64,000 nt of DNA, taken from assembly GCA_900469475.1 (NCBI GenBank), contig UBXG01000002.1:508577-572576 (forward strand), read 5' to 3'. How positions within the stretch are numbered: position 1 is the first letter of the stretch; every line of letters starts with the position of its first letter. Shown here piece after piece: positions 62,593 to 64,000 of this stretch. This DNA is from Hyphomicrobiales bacterium. GTDB taxonomy: Bacteria > Pseudomonadota > Alphaproteobacteria > Rhizobiales > Rhizobiaceae. The notes beneath the pieces were generated by a model. The model was not told where the DNA came from. It searched no databases and saw only the letters and a program-made list of their open reading frames with translations. The position numbers and the translations under genes are program-made.

Positions 62593-63828
62593 ATGCAACG
62601 TTCAGGCGAAAAGCAGCCGATCAATTTCGTCATTCTCACGATTTCGCTGCTGGCGGTCTGCTATAACTGCATCCTGGCCTTCATCAATCACAATATCACG
62701 CCGTTGACGCCGAGCGCGGTCGTCTTGTCCGAAATATTGCTGCAGGTCGCCGCTTTCACCTATCTGCTGACGAAGGGCATATATGAGGAAGACATAGCGC
62801 CGCTCCTTTACCTGCTGCTGACGATCGTGTTGACGATCTTCGTTATCGCCATCAACAAGCAGGCCTATATCGATCATCTCCGCAATGTGATGATCATCTT
62901 CGCCTTTTCGATCATGGGGCGGCTGGCCAACGAGCGCACCGTCAAGCTCGCATTCAAGATTTCATGCTTCATCGTGCTTGCCGTGCTTGTCCTGGAAATC
63001 GTTTCGGTCAAGGAATATGTCGCGCTGTTCCATCCGGCCGAATATTTCCAGAATACGCGCGGCGTGCCGCCGGCGACCTATAGCGATATCGGCCTTTTTC
63101 GCGGCGCGCTCGGCTTCGAGGGCCGGTTCTCCTTCGGCCTGATCGACCACCGATCATCCTCCATCTTCCTGGAGCAGGTCTCGCTTGCCAATTTCTGCGG
63201 CGTGATGGTGCTGTATCTGATCAGCTTTTCCAATCGCCTGGGATTATTCGACCGTCTGCTATTCTTCTCGACGGTCGTGCTGATCCTACTGACGAATGAC
63301 ACGCGCACGATGCTGATATTCAGCCTCGTCTGCGTTGCCGGCTATTTCATCTATCCATGGCTTCCCAAGACGCTCGACCTGCTGACGATGCCCGGGATCA
63401 TCGTAGTCGGCTTCGTCATTCACGCGCTCGAGCCGAGCGTGACGGGCGATAATTTCGTCGGGCGGATCAATGGCACGGTGAAAGCGTTCCTCGGTATGGA
63501 CCTGCAGAGCACGATCGGGCTGCAACTCGATCAGGTCGGCATCTTCTTCGACAGCGGATATGTCTACATCATCTATGGCGCTACCATCTTCGGCCTGATC
63601 TTGTTCTGGCTCTACGCCTCGCTCTATCCGGGCGGCGAAACGGTCAATCAGCGACGCCTCGGCCATGCGCTTTCCCTCTTCCTCTTCCTCAATCTGATGA
63701 TCGGCTCGACGGCGATCTTCTCCATGAAGACGGCCGGGCTCGTCTGGCTTCTTGTGGGATTCCTGAAATTCAACGAGGGAAGTCTGGCGAAACGGCCACA
63801 AGAGCTTTCGCTGGCAACCAGCGGCTAA
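62593..63828 (+). CDS. Polysaccharide polymerase-like membrane protein (Wzy/O-antigen ligase superfamily)
   Basis: This 411-aa protein has about 10-11 helices and a large periplasmic loop (about 145-185, with FRGALGFEGRFSFGLIDHRSS) followed by LTNDTRTMLIF. That fits Wzy or VpsF-type polymerases. The final segment is charged. No Shine-Dalgarno was clear. It lies 89 bases after the GH5 gene and ends in a terminator. The family is inferred from topology and context. Confidence 0.75.
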   Translation: MQRSGEKQPINFVILTISLLAVCYNCILAFINHNITPLTPSAVVLSEILLQVAAFTYLLTKGIYEEDIAPLLYLLLTIVLTIFVIAINKQAYIDHLRNVMIIFAFSIMGRLANERTVKLAFKISCFIVLAVLVLEIVSVKEYVALFHPAEYFQNTRGVPPATYSDIGLFRGALGFEGRFSFGLIDHRSSSIFLEQVSLANFCGVMVLYLISFSNRLGLFDRLLFFSTVVLILLTNDTRTMLIFSLVCVAGYFIYPWLPKTLDLLTMPGIIVVGFVIHALEPSVTGDNFVGRINGTVKAFLGMDLQSTIGLQLDQVGIFFDSGYVYIIYGATIFGLILFWLYASLYPGGETVNQRRLGHALSLFLFLNLMIGSTAIFSMKTAGLVWLLVGFLKFNEGSLAKRPQELSLATSG

Positions 63829-63839
63829 GGCGGGGATAC

Positions 63840-63871
63840 GCCGTTCGAAGACGCAACGGGAACGGCTTTTT
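63840..63871 (+). terminator. Rho-independent terminator after polymerase-like gene
   Basis: GCCGTTC and GAACGGC pair around a 13-base loop, followed by TTTTTG, 11 bases after the stop. Confidence 0.72.
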
Positions 63872-63981
63872 GCCCGTCATCCTGCCTAAATATCCGTCGA
63901 AACATGACTGGGGGGAGGTATTTCCCAGACCTCCGATTTCATCTAAGCAGGCGGACATCCTCGGGATAGAAGAGAAGAGAC

Positions 63982-64000
63982 ATGACGAGCTATGTATTGA
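63982..64000 (+). CDS. Possible gene start cut by window end
   Basis: ATG at 63982 is preceded by AGAAGAGA three bases upstream and reads MTSYVL to the edge. It lies 153 bases after a terminator and may start the next gene of the polysaccharide locus. Six residues are too few for assignment. Confidence 0.3.

Overview
The window is high-GC alphaproteobacterial chromosome, almost certainly Rhizobium sensu lato (Rhizobiaceae). The support is the near-textbook rhizobial LepA, PheST, L20/L35 and IF-3 proteins, a membrane-bound ferritin gene (mbfA) with an Irr-type iron control element, BA14K and DUF982 proteins, and several families of short intergenic palindromes typical of this family. Gene density is high, with about 61 protein genes and one tRNA-Leu. 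No prophage, insertion sequence, CRISPR array or rRNA gene was seen.

Layout. 0-6 kb: end of a flavodoxin-fold oxidoreductase, xseA, a small membrane protein, then a GT-C-like polytopic protein divergent from a GT2 + GtrA pair, which together look like a polyprenyl-phosphate-sugar glycosylation cassette. 6-12 kb: Gfo/Idh dehydrogenase, two aldo/keto reductases (one divergent from a LysR regulator), GNAT, M15-like and DUF892 genes. 12-20 kb: a giant alpha-2-macroglobulin next to penicillin-binding protein 1C. 20-26 kb: translation block pheT-pheS, rplT-rpmI and infC, the last apparently with an ATT start codon. 26-35.5 kb: small stress and iron genes (hydrolase, bacterial transglutaminase-like protease, KGG-type repeat protein, mbfA, group III truncated globin, DUF308/TetR pair, RhtA-like exporter, acetylpolyamine amidohydrolase, HAD, GNAT + XRE-cupin). 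35.5-42.7 kb: lepA, GFA-type zinc protein, glutamine amidotransferase, SelW-like protein, BA14K protein, phosphomannomutase, tRNA-Leu(CAG), and a run of tiny membrane and DUF982 genes.

42.9-55.6 kb is the most system-like block. It holds an RpiR regulator with an SDR and a GH20 hexosaminidase; a divergent operon of an NTF2-like protein, an M81 (MlrC) metallopeptidase and a DSD1-type PLP enzyme; and a convergent operon of Gfo/Idh dehydrogenase, two permeases, a binding protein and an ATPase of the sugar ABC class. Near-identical A/T-rich motifs (AATTTATTTTC) lie in the RpiR/NTF2 divergent promoter and twice upstream of the ABC operon, so the three units may form one regulon for uptake and breakdown of an unidentified amino-sugar or D-amino-acid-containing compound.

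55.8-64 kb is the edge of a surface polysaccharide locus: GT25 glycosyltransferase, FlaA1/CapD-type nucleotide-sugar dehydratase, Wzz-type chain-length protein without a kinase domain, secreted GH5 glucanase, and a Wzy-like polymerase, with a further gene possibly starting at the window edge. All functions are inferred from sequence motifs read by eye; no database search was run.
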